Position numbers and translations under genes: made by a program
Assembly: GCA_014376425.1 (NCBI GenBank)
Contig: JACMRO010000291.1
Span: 1 to 11,763, forward strand
Length of the DNA stretch: 11,763 bases
Reading direction: 5' to 3'
From: Rubritepida sp.
GTDB lineage: Bacteria > Pseudomonadota > Alphaproteobacteria > Acetobacterales > Acetobacteraceae
The notes under the pieces: generated by a model
The model's input: only the letters and a program-made list of their open reading frames with translations
Told to the model about the DNA's origin: nothing
The model's database searches: none
Shown here: positions 1 to 8,354 of the stretch, piece by piece
How the letters are laid out: each line of letters starts with the position of its first letter
Numbering within the stretch: position 1 is the first letter of the stretch

Positions 1-1099
1 CCACATCGGCCGCGCCTCGCGCGGCCAGCTGGGTCAGGGTTGCCACCGCATCGGCGGGCCGGTTCGCCTCCCGCTCGGTGCCGGCGACCAGGCGGGCGCC
101 GCGGGGGTCGTCGGGCCGTCGCGCCAGGTAGCGCCGTGCCGCATCCTCGGCCTGTGCCGTCTGGCCGAGGCCCCGCTTGGCGGTGGCCTGCAACAGGTAG
201 CCATCGGGGAAATTGGCCAGCGCCGGCCCCAGCCGCGTCAGCAAGGCATCCACCCCGGCCCAGTCCTGGGTGCGCGACAACAGCATGGCGCGCAGGTACA
301 GCGCGGGCGCGTTGTTCGGCAGCACAACCAGCGCGGCATCGATGTCGGCCCTGGCGCGGTCGACCTGGCCCATGACCAGCAACAGTTCCGCCCGGCGCAG
401 CAGCGCCGACGGTTGGCCGGGGGTGACGGCCAGCGCGGCCTCGAACCGTTCCAGCGCCTGTTGCGGCTGCTGACGGTTGAAGAGCAGCGTGCCCTTGCGC
501 AGCAACGCCTCGAAGTGCCGCGGTTCACGCGTTAGCACGGCATCCACCGCCGCTTCAGCGGCGGCCCGATCGCCCTCGGCGACGGCCAGCACGGCGACCG
601 CGAGGCCGGTTTCCGCCGCCTGGGGCAAAAGACGGCGCGCCTCATCCAGCGCGGGGCGCGCTTCCGCCGCGCGATTGAGCGCCAGCAATGCGACGACACG
701 GCCGGCAGCCAGCTGGCCAGCCTCGAACTCCGTGGCCGCTCCGCTGGCGGGGAAGTCACGCAGCAGCTCCTCATGCCGGCCAGTGGCATTATACGCTCGC
801 ATCAGCAGCGCGGTTCCGGCCGAGCGGTCGAAACCCAGCTGCAATGCGCGCCGGGCCGCGCGCTCGCCAGTCTCGCCATCGCCGATGTCCAGGCTGGTGG
901 CCGCAAGGCCGGCCTGGGCGGCGGCGGAATCGGGCGCCTGGCGCACCGCATTGCGCCATTCCAGATGGGCGGCCCGCAGATCGCCGCGCCGCGCAGCCTC
1001 CTCGGCCCGCTGCAGCGACTGTGCATCGGCGGTGCCTGCCAGGCCGAACAGCAGCGCCAATCCCGATAAGGTCAGGCGCGGCAGGGTGTTTCGTTTCAT
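1..1099 (-). CDS. prsT: PEP-CTERM system TPR-repeat protein PrsT (3' end cut by window edge)
   Basis: The frame is open from ATG at 1099 to the left edge, giving 366 residues of an unfinished protein; relatives of this family are usually around 900 residues. Residues 1-26 form a Sec signal peptide (basic MKR start, hydrophobic core, ADA|Q cleavage). After it come helix-turn-helix TPR-like repeats rich in Ala, Leu and Arg, for example around 28-95, 190-225 (FEALLRKGTLLFNRQQPQQA) and 226-262. PrsT-type proteins accompany PrsK/PrsR in PEP-CTERM genomes and are thought to be envelope scaffold proteins in exopolysaccharide systems; the exact role is unknown. The family is usually described as a lipoprotein, but no cysteine follows the hydrophobic core here. 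The start is fixed because the prsR stop TAA lies in the same frame two codons upstream. It is the last visible gene of the minus-strand operon, 6 nt after prsR. The family call rests on TPR pattern plus context. Confidence 0.87.
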   Translation of the reverse strand, partial: MKRNTLPRLTLSGLALLFGLAGTADAQSLQRAEEAARRGDLRAAHLEWRNAVRQAPDSAAAQAGLAATSLDIGDGETGERAARRALQLGFDRSAGTALLMRAYNATGRHEELLRDFPASGAATEFEAGQLAAGRVVALLALNRAAEARPALDEARRLLPQAAETGLAVAVLAVAEGDRAAAEAAVDAVLTREPRHFEALLRKGTLLFNRQQPQQALERFEAALAVTPGQPSALLRRAELLLVMGQVDRARADIDAALVVLPNNAPALYLRAMLLSRTQDWAGVDALLTRLGPALANFPDGYLLQATAKRGLGQTAQAEDAARRYLARRPDDPRGARLVAGTEREANRPADAVATLTQLAARGAADV

Positions 1100-1105
1100 G
1101 ACATT

Positions 1106-2493
<1,388 letters not shown>

Positions 2494-2497
<4 letters not shown>

Positions 2498-4515
2498 GGC
2501 GTGGTTTCCAGTGGGCCGGTCAGCGCCGGTTCGGCCGAACGCAGCCGCAGCCGCATGGTCGTGCCACGGCCGGGTCCGGTGATGACCTCCAGGTCGCCAC
2601 CGGCGCGGCGCACCAGTTCACGCGCCTGCCAGGCGCCGATCCCGTTGCCGCGCGGCTTGGCCGTGGCCAACGGGCGGAACAGCGTATCGCGCACGAAAGC
2701 GGCGCTCATCCCCGGCCCCTGGTCAATGATGTCAAGCAGGATGGCATCGTCCTCCCGGCGCAGATGCAGGTCGACGCGCAGGCCCGGCGCTGCCTCGATC
2801 GCGTTGTCCAGCAGGTGGCCGACTGCGCTGTCGAAAGCGTCGGGCGGGATGGCCGCGGCGCATTCCGTCCCGGCGCGCAGGGCCACGTTGCCGTGCTGGC
2901 CGGCCAGCAACCTCAGGCGGGACTGCGCCAGGGTCGTGCCGGCACCACCGCCGGCCCGCGCCTCACCCGCCGGCTCGCGCAGTCGCGCGATCAGTAGATT
3001 GATGCGATCGGCCGAGGCGCGGACAGTCAGCAACATGTCCTGCTGGAAGTCCGGATCGGCGATATGGGTTTCAGCGTTGGCTAACAGCATCGTGAGCTGG
3101 TGTGCCACGGTTTTTACGTCATGCGCCACGAAGGCGAAGCGGGCGGCGTAGTCCTGCAGCTGTCGTTGCTGTGCCAGACGCTGCGCGCCTTCTCGTTCCG
3201 CCAGGAACAGGGCCACCTCGGTCCCCAGCACACGCAGGAGGTCGAAGACCTCCGCATCGGGCGCGAAGGCGGCCCGCGGCCGGCCCAGCAGCACCACGCC
3301 CAGCAGCCCATCGCGATGCGGCAGCGGCGCCGCGAGCCACAGCGCGGGCAGGCAGGCGCGGGCCCCCGCCAGATCGCCCGGCGCTGGCTGCGCCACCCAG
3401 GCGCCATCGCGCAGCGCGGCCAGCAATGCGGCCTCGCCCGCCTGGTCGAAGCTTTCAACCGTGGTTTCGGTATTCCAGCCGGCGCGCCAGGCCAGCCGGC
3501 CGGTTTCGGGGTCGCGCACAAGCAGCACGCCTGAGGGGCTGTCGACCGCATCGGCGAGGGCGCGGATGGCGCGGATCTCGCCGCTGGCTTCGGACTGGGC
3601 CGACAGGGTGGCGACGCAGCGCAGCCATTCGCGCTTGTAGTCGTACCGCGCGCGCAGGAAGTTCTCGACCACCAGGCGCCGCACCCGCGAACGGACGGAT
3701 TGCGCCGTGAAGCCGACCGCCAGGGCCAGCACGCCGCCGGCCAAGACCGAAGCCTGCGCCGTGCCGCTCCACTCCGTGCCCATCCGGCGCAGCGCCTCGC
3801 TAAGCGCGCCGACGCCCACCAGGAAGCTGCCGGCGACCAGCAGCGTGGCGCCGTGAAAGATGAAATTGCGTGCCACCGGCACGTCCCGCCGGATGCGCCG
3901 GTCGCGCAGTGCCGCCACCGCCAGCAGCGGTGCGGCAAACACCGTCACCACCGCCCGGGCATCGATCAGCGCCGGCGAAAAGGCGCGCGACAGAACCGCG
4001 TCGGCATAGATCAGCAGGTCGAAGGCGGCGAGGCCGCCCAGCGCCAGCGCGGGCATGACCACGTGCCAGCGGGCCTCCTCCGCCGCGTTGCGGTAGAGGT
4101 TCTCGGCCAGCAGCACGACCAGCAAGGCAAGGCCGAGCCGCGCCAGTAGCGGCGCCGGCTGCAGCGCGGCCGCCATCCCCGGCACCAGGCCCAGCAACGC
4201 CACCACGGTCAACCCCGCCGCCAGCCAGGATAACTGCCGGGCGACGGGCCGGGCCGAGGCGCCGGCCAGGCGGTGGCACAGCAACGCCAGCACCCCGAAC
4301 CAAACCCCGGTGCGCAGGATTTCGAATAGCCCGGCCAGGCCGGTCAGCGGCGCCGCGGGCGTCAGCGCCACTACCGCCGCCCAGACGGTGATGGAACCGG
4401 TGCAGAACGCCAGAGGGGCCGCGCCGCGCCGGCCGGCCCCCAGGACGATCAAGGTCCACAACAGGCAGATGACCGCGCAGCCCGCATGCAGCAGGGAGGA
4501 CGCGGTTACCGACAT
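2494..4515 (-). CDS. prsK: PEP-CTERM system membrane histidine kinase PrsK
   Basis: This 673-residue sensor kinase has an N-terminal membrane domain with about eight hydrophobic helices (residues about 5-270), then a GAF-like domain (about 300-440), a short coiled segment and a C-terminal kinase core. The H-box is VAHDVKT with H465 as phospho-acceptor. The ATPase domain shows the N-box LLDNAIEA (568-575), G1 box DQGPGM (598-603) and G2 box RGNGIG (622-627). The stretch following H465 (AHQLTMLLANAETH, then DPDFQQDMLLTV) matches the conserved PrsK pattern. No periplasmic sensor domain is apparent, so the signal may be sensed in or at the membrane or by the GAF domain. It would phosphorylate PrsR, encoded next with a 4-nt overlap. 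It starts 31 nt after the sugar transferase; no clear Shine-Dalgarno sequence precedes the ATG. The H-box has Thr at the position I would expect to be Asn (HDLKN) in relatives, a point recalled rather than checked. Confidence 0.94.
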
Positions 4516-4546
4516 CGATGGCGGACCGAAGCGGGCCCGCGCAGAA

Positions 4547-5878
4547 TCACCGGGCGCCTTCCTGGAACAGCACCACGCGAACCGTCGCCACCAGGATCAC
4601 CATATCCAGGAACAGGCTGCGGCGGCTGACGTAATAGAGATCATAGGCCAGCTTCATCCGGGCATCCTCGACCGAGGCGCCGTAGGGATAGTTCACCTGC
4701 GCCCAGCCCGTAATACCAGGTTTCACCAGTGCGCGGTCATCATAATGCGGAATGACCTCGGCCAGCTGCCGAACAAACCCCGGGCGCTCCGGCCGCGGGC
4801 CCACGATGGCCATGTCGCCACGCAGCACATTGAACAGCTGCGGCAGCTCGTCGATCCGGGTCAGGCGCATGAACCGGCCGAAACGGGTGACCCGGCTGTC
4901 CTGCTTGGTGGCCCAAACAGGTGCGCCCGCGGCTTCGGCATCGACACGCATGGAGCGGAACTTCGCCAGCATGAAGGGGCGCGAATGGATGCCGCAACGC
5001 TCCTGCCGGTAGAATACGGGACCCTTGCTGTCGAGCTTCACCATGATGGCGGCCACCAGCCACACCGGCAGGGTAACGATGAGCAGAGTCAGCGCCACGA
5101 TGATATCGAAGCCGCGGCGGATGAATTGCTCCAGGCCGGTCTGCCGGGCGACGCCGGAGCCCGCCAGCCAGTTTGCCGGAAGTCCTTCGTACGCCACGCG
5201 GTTCAGCTTGCATTCGCGGAACTGGTCCTCGTTGAGCAGGCGAACGCTGCTGTGGCGACAATGCTGCACCAAACGGGCGTCGGACTGCATGCCGGCCGGT
5301 ACCACCACCGCCCAGATGTGCCGGTCGCGCAGCCAACCCGGCTGAAAAGCCTGCGAAAGATTGGATTCATCCAGGAAGGCAACGGCGTTATCGGGCGCCT
5401 GATCCGCTTCGGGCGACCAGGCGCTGCGGTTGCCGATGATCAGCAGGCGACGGGTCAACAAGCCATGGCGGATCGCGGCGGCGTGAGCGAGGCGCGTACC
5501 ACCGACTGCGAGCATGCTGCTGAGCACCACGGTCGCGACAACTACAAGCGTCGGCGCCAATACGCCTGAGGGGGCGATCAGCGTCAGCGCCAGCCAAGCG
5601 ATGGCGCTTAGGGGCACGGCGGCCACTACGGCGCACAGCACCATGCGGCGACGATGCTGCATTACGGCTGGCTGGTATAGTCCGCTCGCGCTCGCCACCA
5701 GCCCGGTGCACAGGGCCAGCGACCCAGCCAGCAGGCCGAGGCGGCCGTAATCCACCCCCGGGCCGGTCGTCATGCCCAGCGCCATCAGAGCGTAGACGGC
5801 CAGGAAAACTGCAAGCGTCTCGGTCAGGTAGAGGAAAAGAAGCTCAGATCGGACCTCATGTCCAAACAGGTTAGTCAT
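4547..5878 (-). CDS. Undecaprenyl-phosphate sugar-1-phosphate transferase (EpsB/WcaJ type, XrtA-associated)
   Basis: This 443-residue protein should start exopolysaccharide repeat-unit assembly by moving a sugar-1-phosphate from a nucleotide sugar to undecaprenyl phosphate at the inner membrane. It has four N-terminal hydrophobic helices (about 13-35, 45-66, 79-101, 107-127), a degenerate nucleotide-fold-like middle (about 143-225), and a bacterial sugar transferase domain from about 252. That domain shows the membrane anchor RRGFDIIVALTLL, GPVFYRQERCG (286-296), KFRSMRVDAE (306-315), the catalytic dyad in TRIDELPQ (D343, E344), VGPRPERP (359-366) and GITGWAQVNYPYG (388-400). The sugar, probably glucose or galactose, cannot be told. 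The middle domain is short and lacks the usual glycine-rich GxGxxG pattern. It is the first gene of the minus-strand operon and diverges from the export genes. GAGGA at 5893-5889 lies 10 nt upstream of the ATG, a modest ribosome binding site. Confidence 0.93.
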   Translation of the reverse strand: MTNLFGHEVRSELLFLYLTETLAVFLAVYALMALGMTTGPGVDYGRLGLLAGSLALCTGLVASASGLYQPAVMQHRRRMVLCAVVAAVPLSAIAWLALTLIAPSGVLAPTLVVVATVVLSSMLAVGGTRLAHAAAIRHGLLTRRLLIIGNRSAWSPEADQAPDNAVAFLDESNLSQAFQPGWLRDRHIWAVVVPAGMQSDARLVQHCRHSSVRLLNEDQFRECKLNRVAYEGLPANWLAGSGVARQTGLEQFIRRGFDIIVALTLLIVTLPVWLVAAIMVKLDSKGPVFYRQERCGIHSRPFMLAKFRSMRVDAEAAGAPVWATKQDSRVTRFGRFMRLTRIDELPQLFNVLRGDMAIVGPRPERPGFVRQLAEVIPHYDDRALVKPGITGWAQVNYPYGASVEDARMKLAYDLYYVSRRSLFLDMVILVATVRVVLFQEGAR

Positions 5879-5908
5879 GAGCGGGGGGTCCTCAACATGT
5901 GATCAATT

Positions 5909-5930
5909 CTGCGTGCTCAATGAGACGCAG
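5909..5930. repeat. Near-perfect inverted repeat near the sugar-transferase start
   Basis: CTGCGT (5909-5914) pairs with ACGCAG (5925-5930), and inside it CTCA (5916-5919) pairs with TGAG (5921-5924). Only G5915 is unpaired, and A5920 is the centre. This makes a compact 10-bp dyad about 31-52 nt upstream of the sugar-transferase ATG. Neither strand shows a T-run after it, so it does not look like a Rho-independent terminator. An operator for a dimeric regulator or a 5' UTR hairpin of the minus-strand transcript are both possible. Confidence 0.6.
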
Positions 5931-6082
5931 GGGGAGAACACCCGCCTAGGGGAAAAGGTTTACTCAAAAATTCGTTAATTTTAAAGCTTACCTTTTGTGG
6001 TAAAAGAAAATTACATGATGAGTCAGAAAGTTCAAATATGAGAAAGAATTTAGGAGAATTTACCTTAAAATTGTATCATAAG

Positions 6083-6118
6083 AATCTCACGCAAAGAGAT
6101 TTGCAGAAATCGTGAGAT
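6083..6118. repeat. Nested and alternative inverted repeats before the export operon
   Basis: ATCTCACG (6084-6091) is perfectly complementary to CGTGAGAT (6111-6118) across 19 nt. Within that spacer GCAAA (6091-6095) pairs with TTTGC (6100-6104). A competing arrangement pairs AATCTC (6083-6088) with GAGATT (6096-6101), 7-nt loop. The first and third pairings share the same left arm, so they exclude each other. The element lies 72 nt before the chosen start of the export lipoprotein, where an operator or a leader RNA could sit. No T-run follows. Confidence 0.6.
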
Positions 6119-6178
6119 GACGCAGCTCAAGGCGAAACCTTCCACCGGGTTCCGATCTTATCCGCTTGTCGACAATGC

Positions 6179-6183
6179 GAGGG
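6179..6183 (+). promoter_or_regulatory. Ribosome binding site deciding the export lipoprotein start
   Basis: GAGGG ends 6 nt before ATG at 6190. It favours this start over the in-frame TTG at 6166 and ATG at 6175, which have no comparable purine-rich stretch at the right distance. The choice also gives a short, normal lipoprotein signal peptide. Confidence 0.6.
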
Positions 6184-6189
6184 CTTGCC

Positions 6190-6810
6190 ATGTTCCACCA
6201 TCTCCTACGGTCCGGGTGCTTGATCCTGATCGCCTGTATCGCATCAGCGTGCAGCACGCAGACCGCAGGCCTGCCCGTCGCTGCCAGCGGTCCAGCATCC
6301 GACTATGTGCTGGGAGCCGGCGATACGCTCAACATCTTCGTCTACCGAGCGCCGGAATTGAGCGCGACCGATCTGCCTATCCGCCCGGATGGCCGGGTAT
6401 CGCTCCCGCTGGTCCCTGACATCCAGGCAGCAGGCCGCACCCCCACCGCGCTGGCCCGCCAGATCGAGGGTCAGCTCCGCACCTTCGTGCGCGAGCCCAA
6501 CGTCACCGTCATGGTGCGTGGCTTCCAGGGGCCACCCAACAGGCAGATCCGCGTGATTGGCGAGGCGGCGCAGCCGATGGCCACACCCTACCGCGAAGGC
6601 ATGACGGTGCTGGACGTGGTGATCGCGGCGCGGGGGTTGACCCGCTATGCCGCCGGGAACCGCGCGACCATCGTTCGTCGTAACGCCAGTGGCGAGGGTA
6701 CCACCTCCATCCCGGTTCGCCTGGCCGACCTGCTGCGCAACGGTGATGTCGGCCAGGATATGCCGATGCAGCCTGGCGACACATTGGTCATCCCGCAGGG
6801 CTGGTTCTGA
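6190..6810 (+). CDS. Outer-membrane polysaccharide export lipoprotein (Wza/EpsA-like, XrtA-associated)
   Basis: With ATG 6190 this is a 206-residue protein; TTG 6166 would give 214. A lipoprotein signal peptide (basic R7, hydrophobic LILIACIASA) ends at lipobox ASAC, so C21 is the likely lipidated residue; C16 (LIAC) is a less likely alternative. The polysaccharide export domain begins with DYVLGAGDTLNIFVYRAPEL (38-57), continues through RPDGRVSLPLV (65-75) and VREPNVTVMV (100-109), then an SLBB-like domain from RQIRVIGEA (118-126). The end MQPGDTLVIPQGWF is typical of short family members, which lack the long C-terminal outer-membrane helix of classical Wza. It should form an envelope export channel together with the chain-length protein encoded next, and perhaps the beta-barrel two genes on. 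It is the first gene of the plus-strand operon; the next gene begins 2 nt after its stop. Confidence 0.92.
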   Translation: MFHHLLRSGCLILIACIASACSTQTAGLPVAASGPASDYVLGAGDTLNIFVYRAPELSATDLPIRPDGRVSLPLVPDIQAAGRTPTALARQIEGQLRTFVREPNVTVMVRGFQGPPNRQIRVIGEAAQPMATPYREGMTVLDVVIAARGLTRYAAGNRATIVRRNASGEGTTSIPVRLADLLRNGDVGQDMPMQPGDTLVIPQGWF

Positions 6811-6812
6811 CC

Positions 6813-8354
6813 ATGAATCCCTACAGCGCCGTGCGGCGGCACCTTGCCGCGTCAATGCGCCACCGCTGGGTGGCGCTGCTGGTCGCCTGGCTTGTATGCG
6901 GCGCCGGCTGGTTCGGCGTTCAGCTACTGCCGACGCGGTATGAGTCAAGCGCCCGGCTCTACGCCGACGCCGATGCGATGCTAAGCCTGCTGCTGCGCGG
7001 CATCGCCATCGACGCGACGCCGACGGGCCAGATGGAGATTCTCCAGCGCACCCTGTTAAGCCGCCCCAACCTGGCCAAGATCATCAGCAGCACCGACCTT
7101 GATGGCCGGGTCACCAACGACATCGAGCGCGACGAGCTGGTGGCGCGACTGGCGCGGGACATCCGCATCACCACCCAGACCCGCAACCTGTTCACTATCG
7201 ACTTCCGTGACCACAACCCGCGCGTGGCGCGCGACGTGGTACAGGCGACGGTGACGCTGTTCTTCGAGGCGGCGAGCGCTACCGACCGGCAGCAGATGGA
7301 CAGCGCCCGGGGCTTCGTGGCGCAGCAAATTGCCAGCTACGAGCTGCAGCTACGCCAGGCCGAGCGCCGGCGGGCCGAGTTCCAGGCGCGCTACATCGAC
7401 GTCCTGCCCTCTGAGGCGCTGGGCGGTGCCTCACGGCTTGAGACCGCGCGCGAGCGGCTGCTGCAAGTTCGCGGTGACCTGCAGGATGCCCGAACCCGGC
7501 GCGAGATCATCGAGACGCAGATCGCGCAGACCCCGGCCACCGTCGCGCCCGAGTATTCCGGCGGTGGCGGTGGCGGTGGCGGCGGCGGTGGTGGCGGCAA
7601 TCCGCGCGCGGCCGAGGCGGAGCGCCAGCTGCGCGAGCTGCGCCTGCGCCTCACCGACGCGCATCCCGACGTCGTGGCCGCCCGTCGTATCCTGTCCGAA
7701 TCACAGAGTGGCGGTGGCGGTGGCAGTGCTGCCCCGCGCGGCGCCGCCCCGCCGCGTCCGCTGGCCCGCGCCAACCCGTTGATGGAGCAGCTGCGGGTGC
7801 GGCTTGTGGATGTGGACGGGCAGATCGCGTCCCTGACCCGGCAGGAGGGGACGGGCCAGGCAGAGGTGGACCGGTTGGAGGGCATCGCCCGCAACGAGCC
7901 CGAATTGCAGGCTCAGGCCGTCAACATCAACCGCGACTACGCCGTGCTGCGGCGGAACTACGAGGAGTTGCTGGCACGGCGCGAATCGCTGGCCATCGCC
8001 GGCGCCGCGCGCACCAACGCGGACCGCGTGCGCCTGGAGGTGGTGGACCCGCCGGTTGTGCCGACCCGACCGGTGGCGCCCAACCGCCCGCTGCTGTTCT
8101 CGGGCGTGCTCATCGGTGGGATTCTGGCTGGATTGCTGGCGGCTTTTGCGCTTTCGCGGTTGGATCGCAGCTTCTACAGCCTGCATGATCTTCGCCGGCT
8201 TGGCCTTCCCGTATTGGGCGGCGTGTCGGCGCCGCGCTCGGGCGTGCGAACGGCCAGTGCCCTGGCGTTCAGCGTGTGCGGCCTGCTGCTGTTGGCGGGC
8301 TATGGTGCCGTGCTGTCCGGCGTACCGGCTAAACTCGTCAGGTTCCTCGCATGA
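6813..8354 (+). CDS. XrtA-type polysaccharide chain-length determinant (Wzz/PCP family)
   Basis: This 513-residue inner-membrane protein should set exopolysaccharide length and link synthesis to export. The Wzz-like N-terminus has a transmembrane helix at about 18-39, followed by LLPTRYESSARLYADADAML, a conserved opening of the family. The periplasmic part is largely predicted helix and coiled coil (about 165-240, 265-298, 322-395). A proline-rich motif PPVVPTRPVAPNRP (413-426) precedes the second membrane helix (about 428-447), and a third hydrophobic segment lies at about 483-503, as in XrtA-associated members. There is no C-terminal kinase domain; the cognate ATPase is a separate gene overlapping by 4 nt (ATGA). 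Oddities are a run of 13 glycines at 250-262 and GGGGGS at 300-305, both breaking the coiled-coil region. Only a weak AGGG at 6797-6800 precedes the start, so translation is probably coupled to the upstream gene. Confidence 0.93.
   Translation: MNPYSAVRRHLAASMRHRWVALLVAWLVCGAGWFGVQLLPTRYESSARLYADADAMLSLLLRGIAIDATPTGQMEILQRTLLSRPNLAKIISSTDLDGRVTNDIERDELVARLARDIRITTQTRNLFTIDFRDHNPRVARDVVQATVTLFFEAASATDRQQMDSARGFVAQQIASYELQLRQAERRRAEFQARYIDVLPSEALGGASRLETARERLLQVRGDLQDARTRREIIETQIAQTPATVAPEYSGGGGGGGGGGGGGNPRAAEAERQLRELRLRLTDAHPDVVAARRILSESQSGGGGGSAAPRGAAPPRPLARANPLMEQLRVRLVDVDGQIASLTRQEGTGQAEVDRLEGIARNEPELQAQAVNINRDYAVLRRNYEELLARRESLAIAGAARTNADRVRLEVVDPPVVPTRPVAPNRPLLFSGVLIGGILAGLLAAFALSRLDRSFYSLHDLRRLGLPVLGGVSAPRSGVRTASALAFSVCGLLLLAGYGAVLSGVPAKLVRFLA
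7560..7598 (+). repeat. (GGN)13 polyglycine codon run
   Basis: Thirteen consecutive GGC/GGT codons encode glycines 250-262 of the chain-length protein. A second run of five GGN codons lies at 7710-7724. The GGT/GGC alternation makes a short trinucleotide-to-hexanucleotide microsatellite, in frame, that could change length by slippage without a frameshift. Confidence 0.9.

Larger units (their letters stand above)
5879..6189. promoter_or_regulatory. Divergent intergenic control region with AT-rich core
   Basis: This gap separates the sugar-transferase operon (minus) from the export operon (plus), so both promoters should lie here. I find no gene in it. From about 5951 to 6110 I count 45 G/C in 160 bases, about 28%, against strongly GC-rich genes around it. 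Dyad elements flank the AT-rich tract (listed separately). TATCAT at 6074-6079 resembles a -10 hexamer but lacks a good -35 at normal spacing. On the minus strand TAAAAT (revcomp of 5978-5983) is similarly weak. No promoter is called with certainty. AT-rich DNA in a GC-rich genome is often bound by xenogeneic silencers or MucR-like regulators; this is inference only. Confidence 0.7.

Noticed and set aside
4531..4540. Palindrome GCGGGCCCGC between the sugar transferase and prsK
   Set aside because: It has no loop, no T-run and no extension. Short GC palindromes are common in DNA of this composition, so I do not call a terminator or operator.
4310..5569. Plus-strand open frame of 419 codons antisense to the sugar transferase
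   Set aside because: The opposite strand encodes a clear sugar transferase with its catalytic motifs. The antisense translation has no recognisable pattern and no ribosome binding site of note.
5988..6006. Small inverted repeats TTACC/GGTAA and CTTTT/AAAAG in the AT-rich tract
   Set aside because: They are 5 bp each, overlap, and lie in A/T-rich DNA where such matches arise by chance.
6092..6104. Sigma-54 -12-like TTGCA at 6101-6105
   Set aside because: The matching -24 position reads CGCAAAG rather than TGGCACG, so the invariant GG is missing.
6166..6189. Earlier starts TTG 6166 and ATG 6175 for the export lipoprotein
   Set aside because: Neither has a well-spaced ribosome binding site, while GAGGG is 6 nt before ATG 6190 and gives a normal short lipoprotein signal peptide.
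6117..6419. Possible 100-codon gene starting just after the dyad at 6118
   Set aside because: It overlaps the export lipoprotein in another frame, and the latter has a lipobox, export domain and ribosome binding site. The short frame has no supporting feature.
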